Shown: piece by piece, positions 23,091 through 33,978 of the stretch
Layout: each line of letters opens with the position of its first letter
Position numbering within the stretch: the first letter of the stretch is position 1
Source: Pascua guehoae
Taxonomy: Eukaryota > Basidiomycota > Tremellomycetes > Trichosporonales > Trichosporonaceae
Reading direction: 5' to 3'
DNA: 64,000 nt
NCBI GenBank assembly: GCA_001600415.1
Contig: BCJX01000023.1
Coordinates: 100,336 to 164,335, forward strand
Notes under the pieces: model-generated
What the model was told of the DNA's origin: nothing
The model's database searches: none
What the model saw: only the letters and a program-made list of their open reading frames with translations
Made by a program: the position numbers and the translations under genes

Positions 23091-25191
23091 CTAGATGATA
23101 TCCCACAACTCCTCCATGGCACAGCAAAACTTGCCACAGGCCACACTGGCCGAGAGGGCATAGTCTGAAATGGAGATTTTCTGGTCGACGTAGGCGTCGG
23201 CAAAGTTATCAGGACCGCGCGCCATGGCGCCGACAAAGACGCACACGCTGTGCGTCTCGGGGAGCGTGGGGAGAAACTGCGACAGGCGGACGGTGGGCGC
23301 GTCGCCCGAGAGCGTGAGCTTGATGCAGTTTGTGGGCAGGTGGTCGGTAATGGGGTTCTTGATGACGCGCAGCAGCTTTTCGCTGCCCTGCACGCCGCGG
23401 ATCGAGAGCTTGTGGAGTAGTTGGACTGGGCGTTAGTTGTGGGCGGGGGGGGGGGAAGAGTAGATTGGTTGGAACAGAGATAACGAGTGGGGTGTTTAGG
23501 ACCTAGCGGCTTGTCACCGTGGCGTTGGCGTGACGATTGGAATGGCTCGGATCGCCACATGGATCACCACGGATCGCCGCTCCACTGTCCCCGGCTGGCC
23601 ATGCGCCTCTGTGCACACTCGTAGACGACGATCATTGCACAATCACTGCGCCAGTCGCCGCTCCCACTCGCCATTGTGGATGGACTGCGCACACTTGGCG
23701 GTATCCCTCTGGTGATCCCGACACTCTGCCTACGGCTCGCTTACTCGCTCCGCTCGCCGCTCGCCAACTCACCCATCAGTCCCGAAAAGCGCTTAAACGT
23801 GCGCGGTATCCGGACGCTGGGGTTGACCTCGATGAGGACGCCCTTTGCCGTGTGGATGTAGACCTGGAGGAGGCCGGCCTTGTTGAGCGGCGAGTCGAGG
23901 AGGGTCAAGAGGCACTGGTGCGTAATGTCGGGACGGGCGTCGGCAATGTCGCGGCCCGTCTTTGCGAGAATGCCCTGGTGGTCGTCGCAGTTGAGGAGGG
24001 CGTACTTTGCCTCCTTGCCCGCGGCGTTCTTGCCGCCCGAACCCGACGAGAGGCGGTAGGATTCGAGGCACGCCTGGGGGTTAGTGGGGTGTAGGGGGGT
24101 GTAGTGGGGAGGGAGTAGGGGGAGGGGGGCAGGGAGGCAGGGGGGAGGGGGATAGTTGTGCATGGGAATGTGGGTGAGGACGTAAGCCATCGGCACCGGG
24201 ACATCCGCCTGTTCACAGCAGTGGATATCGACGCACGCGGCCCCAACCCAAGCTGCGCGCACAAGCACATCCAGGGGGTGCGTACGAGCCACGCCCGCCA
24301 ACGACTCGCACGACGACTCGAGTGTGGAGTCACTGGCGACGGGGCGCACGGGCCCTGCAGGCTGGAGGCGACAACAGTGGGCCCTGCAGCATGCCAGCTG
24401 GGGTCACCGGCCGACTCCGCGACTCCGGCCCACATGACCCGGTACGCTGCCGGCCATGCTGTCGTGTGCGAGTGACTCGTGACAGTGACGCCCCGAGGCT
24501 GCACAGGAGTGCACACGGGCAAGGTGACAAGTGCAAGGCGATAACGCGGACTGTGGGTGTGGAAGGAAGACGGAGCGCCCTCTGTCCGTCTCTCCTTCTT
24601 TGTCGCTTGTACAGCGTCATCCGAGATTGCTTCTCCGCTCCACCTTTCTCGCATACCGTATTCCACTTCATCCCCACTCGTCCCCGGTCTCCGCCCTCAC
24701 AGCGGCCTGGAGGCCCTACTCACCTGGCTCAGGACGACAATCAGCCTGCGCCTGTTCTCCTTCTCGTCGTGGCTCTTGGCCACCGTCGCGGGCGCCGGGA
24801 CAAAGTTGGCCGCAGCCGCCTGCCGGCGCGAATTGGGCAGCGGCCGCGTGACGCGCGACGCCAGCACGGCGGCCGAGAGTGCGCTGCGTGCTTCGGCGGA
24901 CAGTTCGTGCGTTCGCGATCCGGAAATCGCCCCGTCGGCGTCGACGTGCACTCCCCCTGGACCGTTGGACACTGGTGCTCCGGCAGCTCCGGGCGCGGCT
25001 CCAGTGGCGGCTCCGGCGGCGGGAGCTTCGGGCTCGTCCTCGGTGTCCTTTTCCTCCTTGACCTCGGACGCGCGGGGCTGGAAGACGGGCGCGTCGGCCG
25101 ACATGCGCGAGCCGAGCTTTGTGCTCTTGGCTGCCGGGAGGTGCGGGTTGGACGCGCGCCGCTTGGGCGGGCTCGACGAGCGGGACGGCAT
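23091..25191 (-). CDS. EMG1: 18S rRNA pseudouridine N1-methyltransferase Nep1/Emg1
   Basis: SPOUT-class methyltransferase that methylates a pseudouridine in helix 35 of 18S rRNA and is needed for 40S assembly in the nucleolus. Three exons fit by phase: 24724-25191, 23773-24073 and 23425 down to 23091, giving 367 residues. The first about 145 residues are a variable Ala/Pro/Ser-rich extension. The conserved fold starts at [15 protein letters not shown] and has [51 protein letters not shown], and the C-terminal SAM pocket with [16 protein letters not shown] and [18 protein letters not shown]. It ends ELWDII, as in the family. Intron 1 is unusually long (650 nt). It is convergent with YOS9. Confidence 0.93.
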
Positions 25192-25930
25192 CGCGTGGGG
25201 CGAGGGGATGGGGCGGGGGCGGGGACGAGGAGGAGGTTGTGTGGGGTAGCGTGCGGAACAAGAACTGGAGAGGAATAAGATGAGAAATGGGGTTGGAGAT
25301 GGAGGCAGACTGGAGTGGACCTGTTGGCTCGTAAGTTGACTCTGGGTGGTTCAAAGTTATTATTTGGCTGGCAAACGAAACATTTCCCTCCCTCATTCGC
25401 ACACTGCACCCAGGGTGGCGGCGGAGGCAAATTTCGGCGCACAAATTTCAGAGCCAAGAACGAGGCGCACCCATGCACCATGCGTGTCTACTTGGAGCCC
25501 TTGCCGGCTTGCTGCTTGCCTGCCTGCTTGCCTGCCTGCTTGCCTGCTCCTTGCCTGCCTGCCTTGAACAATGCTGCAAAGCTGGCCCAGCTGTTGGCCG
25601 CCGCTGGAACACTAATGCGGAATGCTGGACATGTCGGGCGGTCTACTGACACGGTACCTTTCGCTTCGGACTCCCATCTGCACTCGTCGCTAGCCACATG
25701 CTATCGTAGCATCCTCGGTCACAGAGACGGCGGCCCCTCACCGCATCTCGTCCTAGGCCTCTCTCTCCCTCTACAAAAGTATATGCACAAAATCAGTCTC
25801 AAAGCAACACGCCGCAGCAATCAATAGCACCAGGCAGCATCAACCACCTTGACAATCTCGCAGCAGTCTCCCAGGATGGAGCTAAAAATGCATCCCCAAT
25901 ACAATCCCAATCCACACATCATTGGCGCGT
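25192..25930. other. Intergenic with a CTTGCCTGC repeat
   Basis: The stretch between NEP1 and RPL4 holds a tandem CTTGCCTGCCTG-type repeat at about 25515-25565 and no supported gene. RPL4 should have its 3' untranslated region at the right end; NEP1 its promoter at the left. Confidence 0.5.
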
Positions 25931-27130
25931 TTACGCGGCCTTGAGGGTGGCAAGGAACTCCTCGCCGGCGCGGCCAGTGGAAGCGGCCTTCTTGGTCTTG
26001 CCGGCACGCTTGCGCTCCTGGCGAAGAAGCTCCTGGCGACGGAGGGTCTTGGCGTAGGGGTTGAGGCGGAAGAGAACAGCCTTGTTGCGGAGGGGGTTCT
26101 TCTTCTGGGTGAAGGGGCGCTTGGCAATGGGCTGGCCAGCGGGGCGGACGACCGACTGGATCTCGTCCGAGTTGATGAGGCGGGTGACGTCCGTGTTGGA
26201 GATCTTGGCAGTGGGGAGGGTGAAGCCCGACTTGTTCTCGTAGATGGCGTCGAGCTGCTTGAAGGCGTCCTCGGTCCAGATGACAAAGCGGCCGACGTGG
26301 CCACCGGGGGCGAGCTGGAGGAGGTTGAGGGCGTCAACGGGCGACGTCTCAACACCGGGAACGTTGCGGAGCGCGCGAACGATGCCCTCGTCCTTGCCGT
26401 AGACGACGAGGGGGCCGCGGCGCTGGCGGTAGCGGCGGTTGCGCATCTTGCCCTTGCCGGCGCGGATCTTGCGCGAGTCGGCAACCTTGGCAACGTCGGG
26501 GTAAGCAGCGAGCTTCTCGAGGAGCTCGACGGCCGCCTTGGTCTTGGTCGTCGACTCGACAGACGACGAAATGACAAGGGGAACCTCCTGGATCTGCTCA
26601 ATGCGGTGGCCGCGAGCGAGAACAAGCGAGGGAACGGCCGACGCGGCAAGAGCCGAGGCGACAGCGTAGCGGCGCTGGTTCTGGTTCACCTTGACGTGCC
26701 ACTTGCGCCACTGCTTGGTGGGAGCAAACATGCGACCGCCGCGGCACATGTTGCCGAACGCGGCCTGGCCCGAGCGCTGGGTACCACCACCGCCAACACG
26801 GGGGATACGCGCAACGGCACGACCAGTGCCCCACGACTCGGCAGACGTCTGGTGGCCGGCCTTCTCAGAGACGGCGTACGCCTGGCGACGGTTCTTGGCG
26901 ATCGACTCTGGGGAGTGTGTTAGGTATCGTGTGCCTAAAAGTTGCTCGAAGTGCGCGTGTGCACTCAATCAGGCCGCCCCAAATTTGGGCCTCAAGCTCG
27001 CTCCAAACTCACTGTGAACCTGCTGGACGACGTCAATGCGGATGGGCGCAGTGAAGACGGCGGGGAGGGGGACAGAGCCCGAAGACTCGCCGGCGGCGGA
27101 GAAGACAGTGACAGTCGGGCGGGCGGCCAT
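25931..27130 (-). CDS. RPL4: 60S ribosomal protein uL4
   Basis: Large-subunit ribosomal protein whose extended loop lines the nascent peptide exit tunnel. Two exons, 27013-27130 and 25931-26907, give 364 residues, the usual fungal length. Exon 1 begins [14 protein letters not shown] and ends QQVH, spliced to [20 protein letters not shown]. Conserved blocks include [55 protein letters not shown] and [15 protein letters not shown], with a Lys-rich C-terminus. Codon use is strongly biased to C/G third bases, as expected for a highly expressed gene, which also leaves long empty frames on the opposite strand. It is divergent from the bL33m gene, 569 bp away. Confidence 0.97.
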
Positions 27131-27699
27131 TTTCTGCGAGTTGCAAAGTTGCGAGTTGGGACAAGAGGGGGAGCACGGGGAGATCGAGGTGGAGCGTAAA
27201 GAAGACGGGTCGTAGAGTCGTGTGCGGCGTGGGCAGAGAAAGGACGTTGTCAGCGAGCGTGTTGGTCGTCGTCGTTGTTGGTGGGCTACTCACTGCAGTC
27301 GTTGATGGACAGAGGTCAGATCGCTGGAACAAGTCTCGAAAACGTCTGCCTCCCACCATGGCATCCACCGTCCACTCCCCAGCCCCAGCCCTGCCCTGCC
27401 CTGCCAGGCCTCGCACAGTCTACAGAGGCAGCCATGTGCCACCTTGAGTGTGTCGGCGTTTCGTGCTCCCAAATTGCCGAAATGCACACAGGACAACGAC
27501 TCGGATGTGGCACATTTTACTCCCGCCAAATGTCAAACCCTGCCACGTGGGAATGTCTCACCCACGGAGACGAGCCGCTCTCCGTGTCGAGCCCGGTTTT
27601 GCTTCCGCGTGGACAAATGTCGGCGACGTTAGGCGACATGTCGTTGATGTCGATGCAAACGGCCTCCAAGTCGACCTCGACCACTTCAACCACGCTACC

Positions 27700-28110
27700 A
27701 TGGCGCCCAAAAGCAAGAACAGGTGAGCTACAAGTCTCATGCTAAGCATGCAGCTCACACTGATGCCAGGCGTATCCTCGTCCGCCTCGTGTCGACCGCA
27801 CTCACCGGCTTCTTCTACACGACTTCGCGGCCACGAGTGCTCGAGAAGCTCTCGATGATGAAGTACGACCCTGTTGGTGCGTTCATGTTTACTACTTCTC
27901 GGGACACGTGTTGAGCATGTCCTGGAGGACGGGAATAAGCTCTGCGATTGTCTCTACGCCGGGAGCCGCGCTTCATGTCGCACACGCCTGATCGTGTTTC
28001 TTCTCCACCCAACCTCCTTGCTCATTCACATCCCACACCACAACCCTCGGTTCCCCCGCTGACAAGCAGTCAAGAAGCACGTCCTCTTCGTCGAGGCCAA
28101 GATCAAGTAA
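27700..28110 (+). CDS. MRPL39: Mitochondrial large-subunit ribosomal protein bL33m
   Basis: A 56-residue protein of the mitochondrial 54S subunit, too short for simple ORF scans. Three exons join by phase: 27700-27722 (MAPKSKNR), 27770-27876 (ILVRLVSTALTGFFYT, RPRVLEKLSMMKYDP) and 28070-28110 (VKKHVLFVEAKIK). The ILVRLVS-ALTGFFYTT-R start and the YDP-V-KHV-F-E-KIK end are the bL33 fold signature. Like other mitochondrial bL33 proteins it lacks an obvious cleavable presequence, the basic N-terminus presumably serving for import (inference). The introns are 47 and 193 nt. MRPL39 is the yeast name for this protein. Confidence 0.93.
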
Positions 28111-28294
28111 CCTGGCCACGCGCGGACCGCGGACCGACACTGTATGCATGTATACCCGACTCACGCGACTGGGGCCCAACTGTTTACTATCAACACCAAT
28201 GTCGGGTAACTGACCTGTCTACTCTCTACATCTCTTACCGGCAGCCGGCCTGCTCATCTCCTGCCAACCCTCCCAGCATCTTCCTGGGCGTGAC

Positions 28295-29317
28295 CTATTC
28301 CCAACCCTTGACGAGAACGAGCAAGTCGCCGCTCTCCATCCGCCCCTCGGCCGCGCGATGCAGATCGATCGGCTCGGCACGCCTCGAGCCTGGGGCAAGG
28401 GGGATGCGGAGGAGCACGAGCTGTGTTGTCAGAACGAGGTTGTTGGCTAGGTTGTTGGCGAGGGTAGCCGCGTGTCGACGCTGGCGAGATGCTGGGTGTG
28501 CCGGCATCTCGGCGATTGCGGAAGAGTTGTTGTGGAAGGCGGGGAAGGTGGGTAAGGTGGACTCACATCGTCACGGCGAACCTTTGCTTTACTAACGAGT
28601 GTGTCGAACAGCTTACCACCCGGCATTGCCTGGCGGTCAGTATGGGGCCAGATACTAGACCACGACAGCCGGATCGCTTCCTGTGAATGAACGGCACTGT
28701 TCAGTGTCTCCAGTCGACAATGCCGACAACACGAGTACAACGCCAACAACACGCGTCAAGAACAGGACATTGCTCCGGTGTGCGCTCTCGCCTCCGCCGC
28801 CAAGACTTTTCTTAGATCAACTCACCAGAGGCACCCACACGCGCTCAGCCTTGCCCTTGCCCGCAATCTCCACCGCCGCCACACTCGGGGCGTACTTCCC
28901 CCCACCGAGCCACGCGCGCACGTTTGCAGGCTCGGCAACGACGCTCTCGACAGCCACTGATTGGTCGCGGGGCGCACGCGGGTCGAGCGGTCGCGCGAGC
29001 GAGCGGATCTTCATCACGTGGACTTTGTGTATCTTGAGCTCGGCGGGGGGTGGTGCGGGCGCCGCAGCTGCGGCTGGGGCGGCAGTGACAGCTCCGGCGA
29101 GAGTGGCGTTGGCGGTGGTGGCGGTAGTGGTAGTACCGGATGTTGTCGGTGTCCCAATGGTCTCCGCAGACCCCTTAACGGCACGACGCTTACTCGCCTC
29201 GGCCTCCATCGCCGCCAGCACGGACGGTGGCAGACGTTCCTCCTCTGGCTCGCGCACGCGCGGCCGCTCCACCTGCTTGGGCATGACGAGGCGCTCGCGC
29301 CCCGCGGCGGACGGCAT
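28295..29317 (-). CDS. Unrecognised 226-residue protein
   Basis: I do not recognise the family. Three exons fit by phase: 28826-29317, 28567-28629 and 28295-28420. The first third is charged with an Ala/Thr-rich spacer (TTSGTTTTATTANATLAG...PAPPP). The rest looks folded, with ELKIHKVHVMKIRSLARPLDP, ANVRAWLGGGKYAPSVAAVEI, PGGKLFDTLVSKAKVRRDDL and a C-terminus LVLLRIPLAPG...GDLLVLVKGWE. The frame stays open upstream of the ATG at 29317 to a splice-acceptor-like CCCCGCAG near 29432 and reads plausibly (DATLARRARAQEILART), so one more 5' exon, and a different start, is quite possible. Its start faces the 3' end of the AN1 gene. Confidence 0.6.
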
Positions 29318-29587
29318 GGTGCGCGCGAGAATCTCCTGCGCCCGCGCACGGCGCGCGAGCGTCGCGTCGTGCCGGGCGGTATCTTCGCGCGGGGCCGGGC
29401 AGTCGTGCGAGGCTTGCGAGCGGTGGCTGCGGGGTTAGCGAGCGTGGGGGCGGGTAGGAGGTTTGGGGTGGATGGGGTCGGTTGGCTTGGCGTGACGCCA
29501 AGAGTCCGGGTTGATTGCGAGTGATGGGCACTCTGGGTAGCCAATCTCTCGATAGGTGAGAAATGAGGGAGGGGGCTTGTTTGGGTT

Positions 29588-30252
29588 CTACTGCCGCTCT
29601 ATCTCTATAATAGGGACCGGTAAGCCGGTATTGGTCTCGGGCAGCTCGATGTAGTTTCTCCTTGGCCCATGCCTGTCGATTCCAGATGTGCTATCAACTC
29701 GCGAGACATTGCGCAAATATGCCATAACAACTCGCCCATAGATCCGTAGATCGCTGGAGGCACCGTCCCGGTCGCAAAGTTGCCCGTCCAATCCTCCAAC
29801 TAGCAACTGGAACTAGCATGCACCCCTGTCCACTTCACCCCCAGCCGGGCAACCCTACGCACACTGCCCCCCACCAGTTAAACTCACGCAATGCAAAACG
29901 CCCCCCCGCAGCCATTACACCGCACCTCGCGCGCAATCTCATGCCCATGCCCCGCACCGCTAGCCTTGGCCTCCCCTCGCCCCTCCCCGCGCTCCAGGCC
30001 GCCGATACTCTCAATCGTCTCTGCACCACATCCCGCACGCGCACACGTGCCCCGCAACCGCTTCCGCCCCGCCCCCGCGTCCTCACCCTCCCCCCCACTC
30101 CCACTCGCTCGTCCAGCCGGGTCGTGGGGGGCACACGCGTGCGCGTGCACGTGGGCGGCGCAGAAGACGTGCGCGCACGCGGGACATGTGGTGGGGAGGA
30201 AATCGACGGTGGCGCACGCGTGGCACTTGTGCCCGACGTCGAGGAGGGACAT
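29588..30252 (-). CDS. AN1-type zinc finger protein
   Basis: Two exons, 29888-30252 and 29588-29672, join by phase into 149 residues. The N-terminal AN1 finger is clear: KCHACATVDFLPTTCPACAH with VFCAAHVHAHAC, matching the DFLP-x2-C-x2-C-x4-C-x2-H pattern of ZFAND1/Cuz1-like proteins, which bind Cdc48 and the proteasome under arsenite stress (family knowledge; the role here is inference). A second finger begins GTCARAGCGAE and continues EVRCNGCGGAFCIAHG, so its C-x2-C, FC-x2-H part is present but the last His and Cys are missing. A different 3' exon could restore them. The ATG at 30252 is 327 bp from the divergent gene at 30580. Confidence 0.7.
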
Positions 30253-30535
30253 GGCCGGTGGCGTGGGGTTAATAATGGCAAGGACGGCGAGTACGGCTAG
30301 TATGGAAACTGGGTGCAACTCTGGGCACTGCGACGTAGACTCGTGTGACGCGTTGGGTGGAGGGCGGAAGCAAACATGCATCTGGGTGGCAAAGTGGAGG
30401 CGCGGGTGGAGGCAGGCACAGATGAGATGACTACTGGATGAGGTGTGCACCGTCCAAAACTCACAACAATACTCTCACCCTCTCCAACAACAACAACAAC
30501 AACCCCCCACACACACAGACCCCAACCTCCCCCAG

Positions 30536-30562
30536 CCCCCCCCCCCCCCCCCCCCCCCCCCC
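30536..30562. repeat. C27 tract in a 5' leader
   Basis: Twenty-seven C residues end 17 nt before the ATG of the GGFLPDD-repeat gene, preceded by CAA repeats. If transcribed, this would be a C-rich leader immediately upstream of the start codon. Confidence 0.8.
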
Positions 30563-30579
30563 AACCCCACCCTTCGACC

Positions 30580-31647
30580 ATGTCCGAGCCCGAAACCGAC
30601 CCCGAATTCCTCGCCCTCTCCCCGCGCCAGCGCCGGACAATCGACCGCGCCTTCGACCGCGCCCTCCGGCGCGTCAAGCGCCGCAAGCTCAACGACGGGA
30701 CCGAGAGGGATAGGAAGGGCAAGGGAAAATCCAAAGCGAATGTGACTCTGGGGACACGAGAGGATAGTGAGATGAGTGGTGGGGGGTTCGTCGACGCGGG
30801 GGGGTTTCTTGCCGACGACGGTGGCGGCTTCCTTCCCGACGACGGTGGCGGCTTCCTTCCCGATGACGGTGGGGGTTTCCTTCCCGACGACGCGGGCGGG
30901 TTCCTCCCCGACGACGCCGGCGGGTTCCTCCCCGACGACGACGACGCGGGCGGATTCGTCCCCGACGACCCGATGCTCGGCACCACCCCCACCCCCACGC
31001 CCATGTCGCGCACGACCTCGACATCGGACCGCATCAGCCTGCACGTGGTCCCTGCCCTCCTGGCGTCGCTGGGCCTGCCGTGCGACGACGAGGTGCTCGC
31101 CGTCTTCCGCGCGAGCGCCGAGGGGTGGGGCGAGGGCGACGGTAGGGGCATGGTGGAGCGTAAAGACTTTCGCGCGGTGTGTGCCGCGTTGATGCCCGAG
31201 GAGGGGGAGGGGGAGGCGGGGGGAGAGGAGGGAGGGGAGGGGGGAGGGAGTGGGATGCCCAGCGGGATGCAGAGCGGGATGCAGAGTGGCGCAAGCATGT
31301 CGAGCGACGACGACGACGCGTTCCGCCCCTCTGACGACGACGACGATGAAGACGACGACGACGACGATGATGATGGCGAGTACGGCGCGCCGAAACGCCC
31401 GACACGCCGGCGACGGAATGCCGACCCCGACGCCGACCATGACCTCGAGGCCGCGCCCAGGCCCAAGCTCAGCGCGCGCCAGAAGGAGCTCACGCGCGAG
31501 CTGTGGGATATGCTCGGCCCCGCTCAGATGGTGGGGCGCGACGACGTGCGGCGGTGGGCGAGGGAGCTGGGCGAGATGTGGTCCGAGGACGAGGTGGGTC
31601 GGGCTGGTTGTGTGCGCGGTTTGGGGGGGAGGGGGGGAGGTTGATAA

Positions 31648-31733
<86 letters not shown>

Positions 31734-32023
31734 GGGAAGGGGTTCCGAAGAGGTTCCGAAGGGGCTGGGGAGGATGATGGGCTCTAGGCAGTTGGACTCA
31801 GCCACTTGGTCCAACGATTGAGCCCGCGTCTCATTCTCCATCCTGCACTTGGAGGGGCGAGCAACGACACACTGCCACACCAGTTGCATCGGACACGACT
31901 GACGATGGACAACGCTGACACCAGATTGGCGACATGGTCACGCTCTTCTCGACGCAGCACGAGGGACGCGGGTTGTCGTTTGACGACTTTGGCGTTGTCA
32001 TGCTCAGAGCCGGGTTGGTGTAG
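30580..32023 (+). CDS. Acidic GGFLPDD-repeat protein with EF-hand-like helices
   Basis: Exons 30580-31593 and 31925-32023 join in phase into 370 residues. After a basic stretch (RRVKRRKL, about residue 30) come six to seven copies of a GGGFLPDD-type repeat (about residues 67-130). Then follow two helix-loop-helix-like modules: ISLHVVPALLASLGLPCDDE...ERKDFRAVCAALM, and LTRELWDMLG...EDEIGDMVTLFSTQ...SFDDFGVVMLRAGLV. These resemble EF-hand pairs in layout (final residues F-x2-F or DFRAV), though calcium loops are degenerate. Between them lie Met/Gln/Ser/Gly-rich segments and a run of Asp. I do not know a characterised homologue. The 331-nt intron contains 83 consecutive G. It is divergent from the AN1 gene. 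Confidence 0.7.
31650..31732. repeat. G83 tract in an intron
   Basis: Eighty-three uninterrupted G residues lie about 55 nt after the 5' splice site of the GGFLPDD-repeat gene's intron. It is the longest homopolymer in the window. Length in the assembly may be approximate. Confidence 0.85.
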
Positions 32024-32346
32024 CTGTAGTGAGGTGTGTACAATTAGTCCTCCGACCTGTAGTGAGGTTGTAGAGAAGTGTGCAACAGAGGACACATGGA
32101 CACACATGGACACTGTGCGACAGTGGGCACATGGACTAGGGCACATGGACACACATTCTATCATTTGGGACAACTATCATTCATGTGTACATTCATGTGT
32201 ACATGGAACGCGCCCACCTGCGCTTCTATCCTTTACATTGTACTCGTACTGCCTGTCATGACTTTCTGCGTTGTAGTGATGTGATTGCACGTCCGCCCCC
32301 GAGGCATTGTTGAAAGGGTCTGGCCTGCTCAGTCCCCACGGCTTGC

Positions 32347-33978
32347 TCACCCCCACATGATGACAAACGCGGCGTCGTCGGGCGACAGGTCGTCGCAGAG
32401 TACTTCCATCGGCGGGCGGGTGGGCTTGGTCCGCGTCCCGCGCCCCGACCACGAGACCCGGTTGCTCTTATTCATGCTGGGGCGGTGCCTCTCGAGGGAC
32501 GAGCCCTGCAACGATTGGGAATTTGGGCGGTAGTCATTCTCCCCAACGAGGGTGGCCATGGACGAGGCATGTGACGCCCTCTGCTGGTCAAAGAAGGAGC
32601 CTGCGCGGTCGGGAGACAGCGAGTCGGGCGCGGGCGCGGGCACGGGTGTGTCAAAGGTGGTGATGATGGTGGGCGGGAGTGCGGGTTTGTCAAAGTCGGT
32701 GACGATGGTGGACGGGAGCGAGTTGGTCGACAACCTGTTGTACTCTGTCTTTGCGGTGTGCTTGGGAGGGGTAAGAGGAGCCGCGTGCTTGGGAGGGGTG
32801 GGAGGGGTCGGGGAGAGGTGCTTGGGAGGGGTGGGAGGGGTGGGGGAAGTGTGCTTGGGAGGGGTAGGAGGAGGCGTTTGCTTGGGAGAGGACGAGTCGA
32901 TCTGGGACGTGGAAGAACTTGAACTTGCGCGTCCGCGGGCGGGAAAGGTGGAGCGGAGGACGATGGGGAATTCTGGGCGTTTGGGGGTACAAGTCGAGTG
33001 GAGGACGAGGATGACTTCGCGGACGCTAGCGGGCATTTCGAGGGCGATGCACTCAGAGATGGTTGACATGACGGCCGTGGTGCACTTTTGCCCAGTGATG
33101 GTCTCTGAGCGGTCGACGGCGACGGTGGGATTCCAATCCCACGCGCCCGAGGCGGCAATGATGACGCGTTCGAGGCGGCCGAGGGGACCCAGATGCGCAA
33201 AGTCGAGCGGGTCAAGCTGGACCGACTCGGGCCGTGCGTGGTAGTGGTGTCGCCTAGCCCTGGGTACGGGGGCTTGGCGGCGAGGCCCGAGGACGAGGCT
33301 GTGCCACTGGTCGGGACCGTTCAGAGGCACGTCGTCCCAGCGCAAGCGCAGTGTGCGCGCACCCGAAAGCTTGCAGAGGACGCTGTGCGGGTCCAGCCAC
33401 CATTTGCTCACGAGCAGGTCGACGGTGCGTGCGTGCGACAGCAAACGCAGCAGGTGCGGGTTGGTCCAGACCGAAGTTGGCGTTGCAGCGCCACGTCCCC
33501 TTGGCCGAGCGGCCACGCACGACGGGGGAAGCTCGGTCGGGATGGAATAGTTTGGCAGCATCGTGATCCGGCTCCAGCTCCGCACCAAGCTCGACCGCAC
33601 CCACTTGCCACGCAGCGGCGGCCAGTCTTCGCCCTCGGACTCGGGCGAAGGCGGGCTCGTGTCGTATGCCGCCTCGAGCACGACGTGGCCAAACAGCACG
33701 CCGCTGATTCGCTCACACAAAACTCGACACGTGCTCCGCAGCAACAGCAGCGCGTCCAGGTCGGAATGGGCAATCACGCGTTCGACCAGGTGAGGGTACT
33801 CTGCGTAGTCGATCACGACCGGGGGTTTGGACGAGGACGATCTCGAACGCTCGCCGTCGCTGGGCGTCGCTGCGTCCTTGTCCAGCGCCGCGACGACCGC
33901 ATCGACGGCGTCCTTGAGAGGTGAGTGCGCGGGCGTCGCCGAGCGGAGGAGGGCAGACAGACGGTGCCGCTTCTTCAT
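32347..33978 (-). CDS. F-box-like protein, lineage-specific family (member 2)
   Basis: Single-exon, 543 residues, ATG at 33978 (MKKRHRLSALLRS). The F-box-like block follows about residue 75: YPHLVERVIAHSDLDALLLL, then RSTCRVLCERISGVLFGHVV. The middle is moderately conserved with the other members (NPHLLRLLSHARTVDLLVSKW). Residues 330-520 are low complexity, with a tandem Pro-Thr-Pro-Pro-Lys-His repeat. It lacks the EYR...ET tail seen in members 1 and 4, ending AAFVIMWG. A GTGAGC overlaps the stop, so a missed 3' exon cannot be excluded. A role as an SCF substrate receptor is inferred only from the F-box-like start. Confidence 0.7.
   Translation of the reverse strand: MKKRHRLSALLRSATPAHSPLKDAVDAVVAALDKDAATPSDGERSRSSSSKPPVVIDYAEYPHLVERVIAHSDLDALLLLRSTCRVLCERISGVLFGHVVLEAAYDTSPPSPESEGEDWPPLRGKWVRSSLVRSWSRITMLPNYSIPTELPPSCVAARPRGRGAATPTSVWTNPHLLRLLSHARTVDLLVSKWWLDPHSVLCKLSGARTLRLRWDDVPLNGPDQWHSLVLGPRRQAPVPRARRHHYHARPESVQLDPLDFAHLGPLGRLERVIIAASGAWDWNPTVAVDRSETITGQKCTTAVMSTISECIALEMPASVREVILVLHSTCTPKRPEFPIVLRSTFPARGRASSSSSTSQIDSSSPKQTPPPTPPKHTSPTPPTPPKHLSPTPPTPPKHAAPLTPPKHTAKTEYNRLSTNSLPSTIVTDFDKPALPPTIITTFDTPVPAPAPDSLSPDRAGSFFDQQRASHASSMATLVGENDYRPNSQSLQGSSLERHRPSMNKSNRVSWSGRGTRTKPTRPPMEVLCDDLSPDDAAFVIMWG

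Noticed and set aside
13583..25191. EGT1, PRI2, YOS9 and NEP1 as a functional cluster
   Set aside because: They belong to unrelated housekeeping processes and alternate in strand; no shared pathway.
24741..25481. Long Arg/Pro-rich frames overlapping the NEP1 first exon
   Set aside because: Shadows of the GC-rich N-terminal extension of NEP1; composition is not protein-like.
25922..26923. A 333-residue frame on the plus strand opposite RPL4
   Set aside because: It is the antisense shadow of a GC-biased, highly expressed ribosomal protein gene and matches nothing known.
32041..32170. ACACATGGAC-type repeats considered as a CRISPR-like array
   Set aside because: Units are short, irregular and contiguous with no spacer pattern; a simple diverged tandem repeat in a eukaryotic genome.
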